Shown here piece after piece: positions 6,234 through 14,384 of a stretch of 14,804 bases of DNA. The DNA is from Oscillospiraceae bacterium. GTDB lineage: Bacteria; Bacillota; Clostridia; Oscillospirales; Ruminococcaceae. How positions within the stretch are numbered: position 1 is the first letter of the stretch; every line of letters begins with the position of its first letter. Made by a program: the position numbers and the translations under genes. The stretch is from NCBI GenBank assembly GCA_009782665.1, contig WRIP01000017.1:1-14804 (forward strand), given 5' to 3'. The notes under the pieces are model-generated. The model was not told the origin of the DNA and did not search any database. It worked only from the letters and a program-made list of their open reading frames with translations.

Positions 6234-7298
6234 ATGAATAATAATATGTCTAAAGGCGTCTATCTATCAGCTAACCTTCTCTTTTGTGGTTTTATCAGTT
6301 ATTGTTTCTCGGGTGCTTACTCATATAGAATGCCAATTCCGTTTACGCAGAGATATTTGGATCGGGTTTCTACTTATTGGTTAATGATAACTCTAAACTT
6401 TGTCTTTTTGATACTATGTGTGATCGTCACAATCAAGTATGACAGGAATATTGAGAGTATCTATCAAAACACAGCTATCTCTTTAGGGACAACGCTTTCT
6501 ATTATTGCGATACACTATCTACCTACATTATCGATACTGTTAATATCATTATGGATAGTTATCTGCACCCTTTTTATATTTGTGATGTACAGAGGAAAAG
6601 CATCATTTGATACCGATTGGAATCACATCTTAAAGAGAAGAAGGATAATAACCCACCGTAGGATAAGACAACTATCTTCCATTGTTGCAGCGTGTATGAT
6701 ACTCATGGTCTATTTTATGAGATTTTATGGGACCGGGCAGAAAAAATCAGCAAATCTAGCCCCTGAGATTTATGCATCGGATCCCACAGTGAACTATATT
6801 GATGTTCACTACGACGAAATGGAAAAGATTATGGAGCCTTATTGGTCAGAGCTAAAAGAGGATGAAAAGCTAGATATACTACAACTATATGTAAATATTG
6901 AATCTACTCGTCTTGGATTATTAGAATCTCCAAGCTTAATCACAGACAGATTGGAACCCGGTGATCTTGGTCACTATAAAACAAAAGACAAAACAATTAC
7001 AATTGACCGAGTTCATCTAAAGAAGGATTCTGGGAAGGATTGTCTTACAACCATACTACACGAATGTCAGCATTCGCTGCAACATGAACTCGTTGACGCA
7101 TTAAGTAACATAGATGAAAAATATTACAATATGATATTACTGAAAGATGTTGTTGAGTATAAGGAGGAGTTTTTTACTGCATATACTGATAAAGACTACT
7201 TTGATCGACTTGTTGAAAAAGAAGCCTATTATAACTCATATATTTATGCCAACAAATATTTTGAAATAATGACAGAGGTGAGAACTACCGATAACTAA
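6234..7298 (+). CDS. Integral membrane protein with HExxH zinc-peptidase-like domain
   Basis: The product has 354 residues. The start is set by GGAGG five bases before the ATG. Five likely membrane helices lie at about residues 8-28, 47-67, 78-97, 98-119 and 146-163. They are followed by a soluble domain of about 190 residues. That domain contains LTTILHECQHSLQHEL with His276-Glu277-Cys-Gln-His280, the zinc and catalytic motif of many metallopeptidases. About 50 residues later, VEKEAYYNSYIYANKYF supplies a Glu (328 or 330) in a position typical of the third zinc ligand of gluzincins. I do not recognise the family. A basic stretch, KRRRIITHRRIRQ (134-146), before the last helix suggests a cytoplasmic loop, which would place the peptidase domain outside; this topology is inference. 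The gene stands alone between a long non-coding region and gap, so context gives no substrate. Confidence 0.7.
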   Translation: MNNNMSKGVYLSANLLFCGFISYCFSGAYSYRMPIPFTQRYLDRVSTYWLMITLNFVFLILCVIVTIKYDRNIESIYQNTAISLGTTLSIIAIHYLPTLSILLISLWIVICTLFIFVMYRGKASFDTDWNHILKRRRIITHRRIRQLSSIVAACMILMVYFMRFYGTGQKKSANLAPEIYASDPTVNYIDVHYDEMEKIMEPYWSELKEDEKLDILQLYVNIESTRLGLLESPSLITDRLEPGDLGHYKTKDKTITIDRVHLKKDSGKDCLTTILHECQHSLQHELVDALSNIDEKYYNMILLKDVVEYKEEFFTAYTDKDYFDRLVEKEAYYNSYIYANKYFEIMTEVRTTDN

Positions 7299-7313
7299 AT
7301 CAAGGGTAGTTCT
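7281..7313 (+). terminator. Hairpin overlapping the stop codon of the membrane peptidase gene
   Basis: AGAACTACC (7281-7289) and GGTAGTTCT (7305-7313) form a perfect 9-base-pair stem. The TAA stop at 7296-7298 falls in the 15-base loop. No U-run follows, so it may act as an mRNA-end stabiliser or weak terminator rather than a classical one. Confidence 0.45.
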
Positions 7314-7411
7314 GTAAAGCATGAACTAGTCTCTGCTGGTTTCATAGTAAAATTCCGGAATAATATGAGGTTACAATGTGGAAAAAACATAATATGTGAA
7401 GCTATAGTATA

Positions 7412-7491
7412 TTGACGAGTATCAGATAAAGAACTGTATATAAATAGATGCATAAGGACCTGTTGAATGAACAAAAAGCATATTGTATTTA
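7412..7491 (+). promoter_or_regulatory. Two candidate promoters for the GAPDH gene
   Basis: TTGACG (7412-7417), 17 bases, TGTATA (7435-7440) is a good sigma-A match. TTGAAT (7463-7468), 17 bases, TATTTA (7486-7491) is a second, closer one. Both point to the gene at 7542, leaving leaders of about 95 and 45 bases. The first has the better -35 box. No riboswitch-like structure is evident. Confidence 0.5.
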
Positions 7492-7541
7492 TTTATGTGT
7501 TTTGATAGAATTACTTCAGATGAAACTTTGGAGGTTTTGTA

Positions 7542-8558
7542 ATGATTAAGGTTGGAATTAACGGATTCGGAAGAATCGGCAGACTGGTTTTTAGAGCCGC
7601 AATGGGTAAGACTGATATCATCCAGGTGGTTGCAATTAATGATCCCTTCATGACAACAGACTATTGTGCGTATATGCTACAGTATGATACTGTACACGGA
7701 AGATTTGGCGGAGATGTCGGTTATTCAGATAACGCCATCACAGTCAATAAACAGGACATAAAATTCTTCGCAGAGAGAAACCCCTCAGATATCCCTTGGG
7801 GTGAAGTCGGAGCAGATTATGTTATCGATGCGACTGGTATTTTCTACACTAAAGAGATGGCTCAAGGTCATATCGATGGTGGAGCCAAGAAGGTCATCTA
7901 CACCGGTCCCTCAAAAGATGATACTCCGATGTTTGTATGTGGTGTTAACCTTGATACCTACACACCAGATATGACCTTTGTCTCAAATGCAAGCTGTACC
8001 ACAAACTGTCTTGCACCGCTAGCTAAAGTACTCAATGATACATTCGGTATCGCTGACGGATTGATGACTACAGTACATGCAACAACCGGTACTCAAAAGA
8101 CGGTTGACTCCCCTTCCAATAAGGATTGGCGCGGCGGACGTGCAGCTTCAGGAAATATCATCCCCAGCTCCACCGGAGCCGCAAAAGCAGTCGGTGTTGT
8201 AATCCCCGAACTCAACGGTAAACTCACCGGTATGTCCTTCCGTGTACCGACTCTGGACGTTTCGGTAGTAGATCTCACCGTCAATTTGAAAACACCCGCA
8301 ACCTATGCAGAAATCTGTAAGGTCATAAAGGAAGCGAGTGAGGGAGCATACAAGGGAATTATCGGATATACCGAAGATGAGGTCGTATCCAGTGACTTCC
8401 TAGGCGACGAACGCACATCAATATTTGATGCAAAAGCCGGAATCGCATTGACCGACACCTTTGTGAAACTCATCTCCTGGTACGACAACGAATGGGGTTA
8501 TTCCAATAAGGTTCTGGATTTAGTCGCTCACATGGCAGGTGTTGACTCTAAAGCATAA
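7542..8558 (+). CDS. gap: Glyceraldehyde-3-phosphate dehydrogenase, type I, NAD-dependent
   Basis: This enzyme converts glyceraldehyde 3-phosphate, NAD and phosphate to 1,3-bisphosphoglycerate in glycolysis in the cytoplasm. The product has 338 residues, the usual length. The nucleotide-binding GINGFGRIGRL is at residues 5-15. Asn33-Asp34 (AINDPF) favours NAD over NADP. The catalytic segment SNASCTTNC has Cys152, and His179 lies in TTVHATTGTQ. WYDNEWGYSNKV near the C-terminus is conserved. Several segments (NDPF, YMLQYDTVHG, SSTGAAKAVGVVIPELNGKL) resemble the clade that includes E. coli GapA and eukaryotic GAPDH more than typical Bacillus GapA. GGAGG lies 7 bases before the ATG. It is monocistronic, with its own promoter region and terminator. 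No other glycolysis gene is adjacent, unlike the common gap-pgk-tpi cluster. Confidence 0.97.
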   Translation: MIKVGINGFGRIGRLVFRAAMGKTDIIQVVAINDPFMTTDYCAYMLQYDTVHGRFGGDVGYSDNAITVNKQDIKFFAERNPSDIPWGEVGADYVIDATGIFYTKEMAQGHIDGGAKKVIYTGPSKDDTPMFVCGVNLDTYTPDMTFVSNASCTTNCLAPLAKVLNDTFGIADGLMTTVHATTGTQKTVDSPSNKDWRGGRAASGNIIPSSTGAAKAVGVVIPELNGKLTGMSFRVPTLDVSVVDLTVNLKTPATYAEICKVIKEASEGAYKGIIGYTEDEVVSSDFLGDERTSIFDAKAGIALTDTFVKLISWYDNEWGYSNKVLDLVAHMAGVDSKA

Positions 8559-8577
8559 TCACCTTATACAGTAAGCT

Positions 8578-8609
8578 AAAACACTGACAGTTCAACTGTC
8601 GGTGTTTTT
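8578..8609. terminator. Strong intrinsic terminator shared by gap and the convergent operon
   Basis: AAAACACTGACAGT (8578-8591) pairs with ACTGTCGGTGTTTT (8595-8608) across a 3-base loop, a 14-pair stem with one G-U. The plus strand ends in a run of five T. The A-run on the other side gives a T-rich end for minus-strand transcripts, so it can serve both directions. The aldo/keto reductase stop is only 2 bases away. Confidence 0.9.
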
Positions 8610-8610
8610 G

Positions 8611-9462
8611 TTATTGCATATCCAGTGGCATCTTATCGACCGGCGGCATGAAATCCTCCGACAACAGTTCAATATCCCGTTTGGTGAGTTCAATATTCAT
8701 CGCATCGAAATTGCTCTTCACATGTGCGACAGAGGATGCTTTGGGTATTGCGATGACCGCTTCATCTCGTATGGCAAAAGCTAAAAGTATCTGAAAAGGA
8801 TCTGCATTCTTTTGTTGTGCCACAAACCTCACCGCCTCGCTGGTAAGTAGACGTGCCCTCAGAGAACCTCCCTGTGCTAACGGACAGTATGCCATCATGG
8901 CAGTATTATGTTGCTTCATTAGAGGTAGAAGGGAATACTCTACCCCACGCGAACCAAGATGATAGAGTACCTGATTCATGACCGATAGTTCTCCATTATC
9001 TATCGTAAACAGTTCCTCCATATCGTCGGTGTCAAAGTTACTCACACCAAAGCTTTTTATCTTTCCCGAGTCAACCAGCCGTACCATGCTTTCAATTGTT
9101 TCCTCGAGCGGAACCCCTCCGCGCCAATGTAATAGGTAACAATCGAGGTAGTCGGTATTCAATCGCTTCAGCGACCGTTCACAGCTGTCGTTGATGTTTC
9201 TTTTCCCAGCGTTATTCGGAAGGACCTTGGAGATGAGATATATCGACTCTCGGTCAAACGGTGCAATAGCTTCACCTATGAGCGACTCACTGCGACCTCC
9301 ACCGTACATCTCGGCAGTATCGATGAGCGTCATACCCCGCTCGATTCCATATCTAAACGCATCTATTTCATCTTTTCGTGTGTTAGGGTTATCTCCTATG
9401 AACCAACTCCCCATTCCCAATCTGGGAATGGTTATTCCGTCCTTAAGCTTAATCGTCTTCAT
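8611..9462 (-). CDS. Aldo/keto reductase family oxidoreductase
   Basis: The product has 283 residues and is a cytoplasmic NAD(P)H-dependent (beta/alpha)8 barrel oxidoreductase acting on a carbonyl compound that cannot be named from sequence. The catalytic tetrad is complete: Asp48 and Tyr53 in LIDTAEMYG, Lys79 in ISKV, His112 in YLLHWRGG. Further family marks are GVSNFDTDDMEEL (139-151), a VMNQVLYHL segment, and IPKASS near the C-terminal cofactor site. The start follows GGGAGG by four bases. It is the last gene of the minus-strand run, 14 bases after the acyltransferase-like gene and just before the shared terminator. Its place in an envelope-type operon may be incidental. Confidence 0.92.
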   Translation of the reverse strand: MKTIKLKDGITIPRLGMGSWFIGDNPNTRKDEIDAFRYGIERGMTLIDTAEMYGGGRSESLIGEAIAPFDRESIYLISKVLPNNAGKRNINDSCERSLKRLNTDYLDCYLLHWRGGVPLEETIESMVRLVDSGKIKSFGVSNFDTDDMEELFTIDNGELSVMNQVLYHLGSRGVEYSLLPLMKQHNTAMMAYCPLAQGGSLRARLLTSEAVRFVAQQKNADPFQILLAFAIRDEAVIAIPKASSVAHVKSNFDAMNIELTKRDIELLSEDFMPPVDKMPLDMQ

Positions 9463-9476
9463 GTTTCCTCCCTAAG

Positions 9477-10700
9477 TTATTCCAACTCATCTCTTTCCAT
9501 ACTTTTCCTGAGGATGGAATACATCTCCACTATTCGTATCATCTTTCGGGGATCATCCGGACAAAATGCGTAGTTGCAATCCTCTCCGATAAAATCTATT
9601 CCCCAGACAATGGCACTGTGGGTGACGGCTATCTGCGTCTTGATTGAAAATAGTTCGGAGTATGGTTCGCCGTCTCTCGTACCATCATACGACAATCCAT
9701 CGGTATCTAGTGTTAATACTCCCCGACCTCGGTAGAAATATCCCAATCGATTGTGTTTAGTACTCCTCAGGGTACATTCTGAAATATATGGAGGAGTGTC
9801 TACCAGCATCTCTTTTTGTATTTCTCGCTGCTGCATCCTAAACCAATCAACCGTGTTATCATAAATGAGGTCGTAGGATCCAACCGCTTCAAAGAACCCG
9901 TACCTATTCAGTCTGACGGTATATCCGCAGTAGCTACAGCTGAGCGTGTCTTTATCAGACGTCATTGCAAACTCATGATTACAGGAAGGGCATCTGGTGA
10001 GTATATTCTCAAGACCCTTGGTGAGACGTTTCTTGGAAGAGGGTATCATTTTTTCTCTCTGCCAGTCATATTCATTATATGTAAGACCCTCTTTGACGAC
10101 AGTGAGTATCTCATCTTCACTCATGGCGGCTATCTGTTCGGTATTAAGCAGTACACTGCAACCTATCTCCACCCTTGCTGGATAGGCTCTTTTACTCCAT
10201 TTCCCGTTGCTTAAAAACCCTCCCCGAAGCTGTATATTGACCACCGGTACCCTAAAGCGTTTTATGAGTTTAGCGATACTCTCGTCGATTGCTACCTCGG
10301 CTCCGTAGTATTCCACCTGTCCTTCAGGGAAAATTATGATACTCTGCTTGTTCAAAATAGCCCGATATGCCGCAAGTACTGCAGGTGTGTCGGGAACAAA
10401 TTGTTTCTTAGAGATGGCGCCGACTTTCTTGAACAAATAACGCAGTAGTCCGCTATTCAAATAATATGAACTCACCAGGAAATTGAGCTTGAGTGGCCAC
10501 ATGGCAAGTGCGGTTTTGATGAAATCGGTATTGCTCTGATGATTGGCGATTGCGATTAACGGTCCTTTCATCCCTTTGATCTCAGATCTGTCTATCTTCA
10601 TCCTGAAGTACATCCGAATGATATTACCCAATGTAAAAACCGCAAAACCATACAACCATCCCAGCGGTTTTCTGGGATGCTTTTGTTTCTTCAAAAACAT
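9477..10700 (-). CDS. PlsC-like acyltransferase with C-terminal zinc ribbon
   Basis: I choose the start at 10700 (407 residues). An upstream ATG at 10772 would overlap the preceding gene by 56 bases. GGGAGG lies only 2 bases before 10700, so the TTG at 10694, 8 bases from GGAGG, is a serious alternative; it changes only two residues. NHQSNTD (His54, Asp59) is the HX4D catalytic motif of glycerolipid acyltransferases, and FPEGQ (124-128) is the substrate-binding block. PlsC enzymes acylate lysophosphatidic acid in the membrane during phospholipid synthesis. After about residue 230, Cys237-x2-Cys240 and Cys255-x2-Cys258 form a zinc ribbon, followed by a region of about 140 residues that I do not recognise. 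Standard PlsC proteins are about 200-250 residues, so the C-terminal half is an unusual addition. It is fourth in the five-gene run, 16 bases after the membrane protein. Confidence 0.85.
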   Translation of the reverse strand: MFLKKQKHPRKPLGWLYGFAVFTLGNIIRMYFRMKIDRSEIKGMKGPLIAIANHQSNTDFIKTALAMWPLKLNFLVSSYYLNSGLLRYLFKKVGAISKKQFVPDTPAVLAAYRAILNKQSIIIFPEGQVEYYGAEVAIDESIAKLIKRFRVPVVNIQLRGGFLSNGKWSKRAYPARVEIGCSVLLNTEQIAAMSEDEILTVVKEGLTYNEYDWQREKMIPSSKKRLTKGLENILTRCPSCNHEFAMTSDKDTLSCSYCGYTVRLNRYGFFEAVGSYDLIYDNTVDWFRMQQREIQKEMLVDTPPYISECTLRSTKHNRLGYFYRGRGVLTLDTDGLSYDGTRDGEPYSELFSIKTQIAVTHSAIVWGIDFIGEDCNYAFCPDDPRKMIRIVEMYSILRKSMERDELE

Positions 10701-10716
10701 TTCCTCCCGGTTTGAA

Positions 10717-11952
10717 TTAATAAAAACTGTTGCCGGCCAGCAGATGTGCGAAGTACCATATTCCCGATACAATATGCATCAGAAAAAATACCAACGCTGT
10801 AATGTCATAGACGGTTTGATGCTGTCTTGTCCTTTTTTCGCTCAGCCATACTATGAGCGAGATGATAAAGAGGAAAAACATCGCATGCAGGTACCCCTGC
10901 AGGAAATTACCATCTGGCATCCTTAGCCCTTTTTCAAAAAGGAATATACCTTCAAACAACGCTACTGCCGTAAAGACTAATGAGATACCGATAGGGTTAT
11001 CGTGTTTTACACCCTTTAGGTTGAAGGCAATGATATATATGGAAAAAAGGAAGCATAGTATCACCGACAGCAATATACTGTTGGTATATCCACTCCAAAC
11101 GTCACCGAAGCCGAAACCTATACCCGCTTCATTACTTCCGGCAAAAACCGGAAAGTATTGCCGAAGACCGTCTAGTGCCGCGGGTATAAGGGTTAAAGCT
11201 ATAAAAAACACCTGCTTAAAATTACGGAATCGTTCCTTAATTAGTGATATTAACAGCACTATTCCGATGGTCGGTATCATCACCAGTGCAAAGGTAGGTT
11301 TGGCAAAAACCGTAAGAAACATCGAAGCGGAAAAGAGTATCAGTTTCTTGGGTTTCGGTCCGGTACTAATCTCTTTCATTATCTCGATAAAGAGAAAGAA
11401 GGCTAATGTTGCAAACGGACGTGTGGCAAGATAGGTGGCATTGTGCCAAACGTTACCACTACCCTGACCGATATAGTATTGCCCTGAGAATCGATATATG
11501 CGGTTTATGGGTATGATAACCATCGATGCCATTAGTCCCGCAAAGGTGACTATTATCGGCATGAAGACGCCGAGTTTCGCTCTGAACCCAGTTTCAAAAA
11601 CTGCTTGGTTATGCTCAGAGTTACAAAAATATCGCTCGGTGAAGTGTCTGAGAATGAGGACGGTAAGTGAATTAAAGAGCAGAGTAGCAAAAGCAGCCGC
11701 TAACCCAATCGGCAGAAAACGATTTAATACGCCTGTCACCCAAAAGAACAACCTATATGGATAGGGATCTCTTTGATTCGTTCCGAGTACCCCATCAATA
11801 TATGCCGGCATATCCGACAGGTACCCCGAATCGGCAGTTGCCTGGTTGTAGAATAGGTAAAAAGAACATGAAGAGTAGATGAGAAAACATAGCCAAAAGC
11901 TGAATTCTTTAGTCAGAAGCATTATACTTTGTTTCTTCTTTACCAACGTCAT
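10717..11952 (-). CDS. Polytopic membrane protein, GT-C-like glycosyltransferase candidate
   Basis: The product has 411 residues with about nine or ten hydrophobic helices (for example near 17-36, 84-102, 128-148, 180-194, 204-219, 222-239, 247-260, 291-310, 321-340, 355-371 and 382-404). The first large loop holds SDMPAYIDGVLG (46-57) and then DPYPYRLFFW. An acidic residue in the first extracytoplasmic loop (here Asp47) followed by many helices is the general look of GT-C glycosyltransferases, which transfer sugars from lipid carriers on the outer face. No diagnostic motif settles it, so the function stays tentative. The start at 11952 has AGGAG close upstream. It sits between a small membrane protein and the PlsC-like gene, consistent with envelope glycan or lipid work. 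Confidence 0.65.
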   Translation of the reverse strand: MTLVKKKQSIMLLTKEFSFWLCFLIYSSCSFYLFYNQATADSGYLSDMPAYIDGVLGTNQRDPYPYRLFFWVTGVLNRFLPIGLAAAFATLLFNSLTVLILRHFTERYFCNSEHNQAVFETGFRAKLGVFMPIIVTFAGLMASMVIIPINRIYRFSGQYYIGQGSGNVWHNATYLATRPFATLAFFLFIEIMKEISTGPKPKKLILFSASMFLTVFAKPTFALVMIPTIGIVLLISLIKERFRNFKQVFFIALTLIPAALDGLRQYFPVFAGSNEAGIGFGFGDVWSGYTNSILLSVILCFLFSIYIIAFNLKGVKHDNPIGISLVFTAVALFEGIFLFEKGLRMPDGNFLQGYLHAMFFLFIISLIVWLSEKRTRQHQTVYDITALVFFLMHIVSGIWYFAHLLAGNSFY

Positions 11953-11977
11953 CTTCTCCTGTAAGATATATATGAAC

Positions 11978-12001
11978 TAATCCAAGACGATGCTCGGATT
12001 A
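11978..12001 (-). other. Intercistronic stem-loop covering the stop codon of the small membrane protein gene
   Basis: On the minus-strand RNA, UAAUCCGAG pairs with CUUGGAUUA (9 pairs, one G-U; the same positions on the plus strand would give an A-C mismatch). The first three bases are the stop codon. No U-run follows. It may moderate expression of downstream genes or protect mRNA ends. Confidence 0.4.
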
Positions 12002-12382
12002 ATCAAGGAAGAATCCGTCGGCTTTCGTCTGTCTCTCCCTCAGAACTTTATCCACCGATTTAGCCTCCTTGTTACCAATGACCAATATCGCTATGAAGAT
12101 AACAAATAATATACAGTGAATATATGTGTAGTTGTTGACTATTGGAGCATTACCATCCATGTTTTCGGTGTTGAAGAACAGAATAGCAGAAATCCCCGCA
12201 ATAACAATGGCGACTATCTTCATCACAAACAAGAGTGTAGAATCACGATTTGCCTGTCTCGCTTTTGCTTCGGGTATCTTCTTATCTCTGTCTATCTCAA
12301 AGGTTCCGGTTCGATGTACACCCATGAAAATCGCTGATGCAACCACCATGATAATCATACAGGCTGTGTTTACGATAGTCAT
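11999..12382 (-). CDS. Small membrane protein of unknown function
   Basis: The product has 127 residues. Hydrophobic segments lie at about 2-21, 50-70 and 86-103. Between the first and second is a charged loop (DRDKKIPEAKARQANRD, about 31-47), and the C-terminus is charged. The start is preceded by GAGGTG at 5 bases. It begins 19 bases after the muramidase gene stop, so the two are almost certainly on one transcript. I do not recognise a family and see no catalytic motif. A role helping its envelope neighbours is inference from position only. Confidence 0.75.
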   Translation of the reverse strand: MTIVNTACMIIMVVASAIFMGVHRTGTFEIDRDKKIPEAKARQANRDSTLLFVMKIVAIVIAGISAILFFNTENMDGNAPIVNNYTYIHCILFVIFIAILVIGNKEAKSVDKVLRERQTKADGFFLD

Positions 12383-12401
12383 ATCACACCTCTAAAGGTT
12401 G

Positions 12402-14243
12402 TTAGTATCCGAGATAACCGTAGTTCATGTCAACATTACCGGCTATACCGTTGACTGTTCCCTGCGATGTATACTGCCACATTTCATATCTTCCGGTATA
12501 GCTGCTTGTCGCTCCACCCGATGTATAGTGAGCCAGCCAAATATAGTAGTTTCCAAAGGATCCGGTCGACAGATTAGTTTCAAACCAACTCTTGCTGGCA
12601 TAAACCATCGGAGAATAACCAGCACTACGTACCGTCTCACAGAACGCTACTGCTATAGCAGTCCGCTCATTTCTCGATAGCTTATCAGCTCTTCCGGTGT
12701 TACCGGCTGCTCCGGAGTACTCCGAATCAAAGGCGATGGGATAATCGAGTGAAATACCGTACTTTCTCAACAGTGACACTACCATCGAGGCCTCTTCGAC
12801 CCCTTCAACTTCATTTATGGCTTGTGAGAAGAAGTAAACACCGACACGCAGACCGGCTTCCTTGGCTCCCTTCAGGTTTGTGTAGAAGAGATCATCCTCT
12901 ACAAGCGGCCCGCTGCCGTAACCTCTGAACCCTGCACGAATCATCACAAAGTCTACTCCAGAAGCCTTAACCTTTTTCCAATCGATGTAGTTCTGCCAGG
13001 TTGATACGTCTATACCTAACCGTTTGGAACTCGAATCGGTCAATACCCCATCGGAGCTAAAACTATAGTTACGTCCCTGTATCGTTTGGTTTCCGGTAAC
13101 CTTCTTACCATTCTTATCGAAGTAGTATCGTTTTCCGTCAATATCTTGCCAACCGTAGTAGGTTGTCTTAACCTCCACATGTTCGGTTATATCATATATG
13201 TACTCACCGGATTCATTCTTTTCAAACAGGTCAATGTCTCCGCCTTCACTATCTTCTGGCAGTTCTGGATCGGGGTCGGGTTCCGGATCAGGTTCTGGGG
13301 TTTCGTACATACTGTAGTCTCCGTTTTCAGTCAAATAACCGTTTACAATGACCGGAATAATATCGGTGATGGTGCCTTCTCTGGTGAACAAACGTCCTTC
13401 TTCATTTACGTGAGCCGAGAACTTGGAACTCTTGTTCTCCACTATCTTCGACTCAACAAACTCTACCGTGTCCTTCATTGGTTCCGATACACTCGGAGTG
13501 CCTGCATCGACATTACCCGCATTATTGTACTGAGGATCCTCAGTAGCTGAGTTTACATCCTTTTGATGGACTATCTTCTCGGCGATGTTGACTATCTCAA
13601 CAAACTGTACCTTATCTAACACTTCGACGGATATAGCTTCTGGGGTAATATATCCTTCTACCGGGAGCATGACTACCGTATACTCTCCACTCTCTAAGTT
13701 TTGGATATAGAATCGTCCGGTTTTATCCTTATCGGTGAATACAGTCACCTCACCTTCAGGTGAGGTAATCTTTATCTGGAACACCTGTCCTAGGATAGGA
13801 TACGAGTCTTCACCCACAATTCGCACATTCATGTCCTTCTCAACCGAAGAAGCCACAAGACTTATAGAGATCAGATTATCGGATGAGATGGTAACAACCG
13901 AGGAGTTACTTCCCTTTACTCTCCTGCTCTTGCCAACCGTTCCCCCGGAATAGGTCGATGTATATGAATCTACCACCAGATTACCATACTGGAAGATAAA
14001 ACCACTAAGCATGAAAAGTAACACAGCAACCGCAATTACTGCAAATCTACGACCTCTTTGGGTTCTTTTTGACGGTTCGATTACATAGACAGATGGTTTT
14101 TTCTCATTACTACGGATAAACATATTTACTCCGGAGGGTTTCAAAGAGTCGGGTACAGTCTCGTGAGTAACTACTTCGACTGCATCCGTTTTGACCTCAA
14201 CATCCGGTGATTCTTTTTCTGTGTTGTTCGCCTTATATATCAT
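12402..14243 (-). CDS. Membrane-anchored GH25 muramidase (lysozyme) with prealbumin-like and cell-wall-binding segments
   Basis: The product has 613 residues. A basic cytoplasmic part (1-66) leads to one membrane helix (about 67-86) without a signal cleavage site, so the protein is type II anchored with the enzyme outside. Residues about 150-205 (GQVFQIKITSPEG, DKTGRFYIQNL, SGEYTVVMLPVEGY) look like a Cna-B/SpaA-type beta-sandwich. A Pro-Asp/Glu repeat linker lies at 316-328. At 362-400, YYGWQDIDGKRYYFDKNGKK plus a second unit form a choline-binding-type repeat pair. The GH25 domain covers about 408-613: Asp412 (LGIDVSTWQ), IRAGFRG, GVYFFSQA, Asp506 and Glu508 (IAFDSEY), YIWLAHY, MWQYTSQG and GNVDMNY with Asp605. 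GH25 enzymes cut the N-acetylmuramyl to N-acetylglucosamine bond in peptidoglycan. It is the first gene of the run; only a weak AAAGAG precedes the ATG. Confidence 0.93.
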   Translation of the reverse strand: MIYKANNTEKESPDVEVKTDAVEVVTHETVPDSLKPSGVNMFIRSNEKKPSVYVIEPSKRTQRGRRFAVIAVAVLLFMLSGFIFQYGNLVVDSYTSTYSGGTVGKSRRVKGSNSSVVTISSDNLISISLVASSVEKDMNVRIVGEDSYPILGQVFQIKITSPEGEVTVFTDKDKTGRFYIQNLESGEYTVVMLPVEGYITPEAISVEVLDKVQFVEIVNIAEKIVHQKDVNSATEDPQYNNAGNVDAGTPSVSEPMKDTVEFVESKIVENKSSKFSAHVNEEGRLFTREGTITDIIPVIVNGYLTENGDYSMYETPEPDPEPDPDPELPEDSEGGDIDLFEKNESGEYIYDITEHVEVKTTYYGWQDIDGKRYYFDKNGKKVTGNQTIQGRNYSFSSDGVLTDSSSKRLGIDVSTWQNYIDWKKVKASGVDFVMIRAGFRGYGSGPLVEDDLFYTNLKGAKEAGLRVGVYFFSQAINEVEGVEEASMVVSLLRKYGISLDYPIAFDSEYSGAAGNTGRADKLSRNERTAIAVAFCETVRSAGYSPMVYASKSWFETNLSTGSFGNYYIWLAHYTSGGATSSYTGRYEMWQYTSQGTVNGIAGNVDMNYGYLGY

Positions 14244-14317
14244 ATATATACTCTTTCAACAGATTCCGACAGTTCACATTCTTCATCTGTTTCACTATTA
14301 TCTCTTTACTCATGTAG

Positions 14318-14346
14318 ATTCTATCAGCTATACAGTAATCTGTAAA
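14318..14346 (-). promoter_or_regulatory. Promoter for the five-gene envelope operon
   Basis: On the minus strand TTTACA (14346-14341), 17 bases, TAGAAT (14323-14318). The start of the muramidase lies about 75 bases downstream. No other promoter-sized gap occurs within the five following genes, so this may drive all of them. Confidence 0.5.
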
Positions 14347-14384
14347 TAGCAGCATGAGATGACAAAACCTGCCTATAGGAATAG

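Noticed and set aside
10701..10772. N-terminal extension of the PlsC-like protein
   Set aside because: It would overlap the preceding gene's coding end, and the ribosome binding site lies immediately upstream of 10700/10694 instead.
13263..13302. Short tandem repeat of ggatcgggttcc-like units
   Set aside because: It encodes the Pro-Asp/Glu linker of the muramidase and needs no separate explanation.
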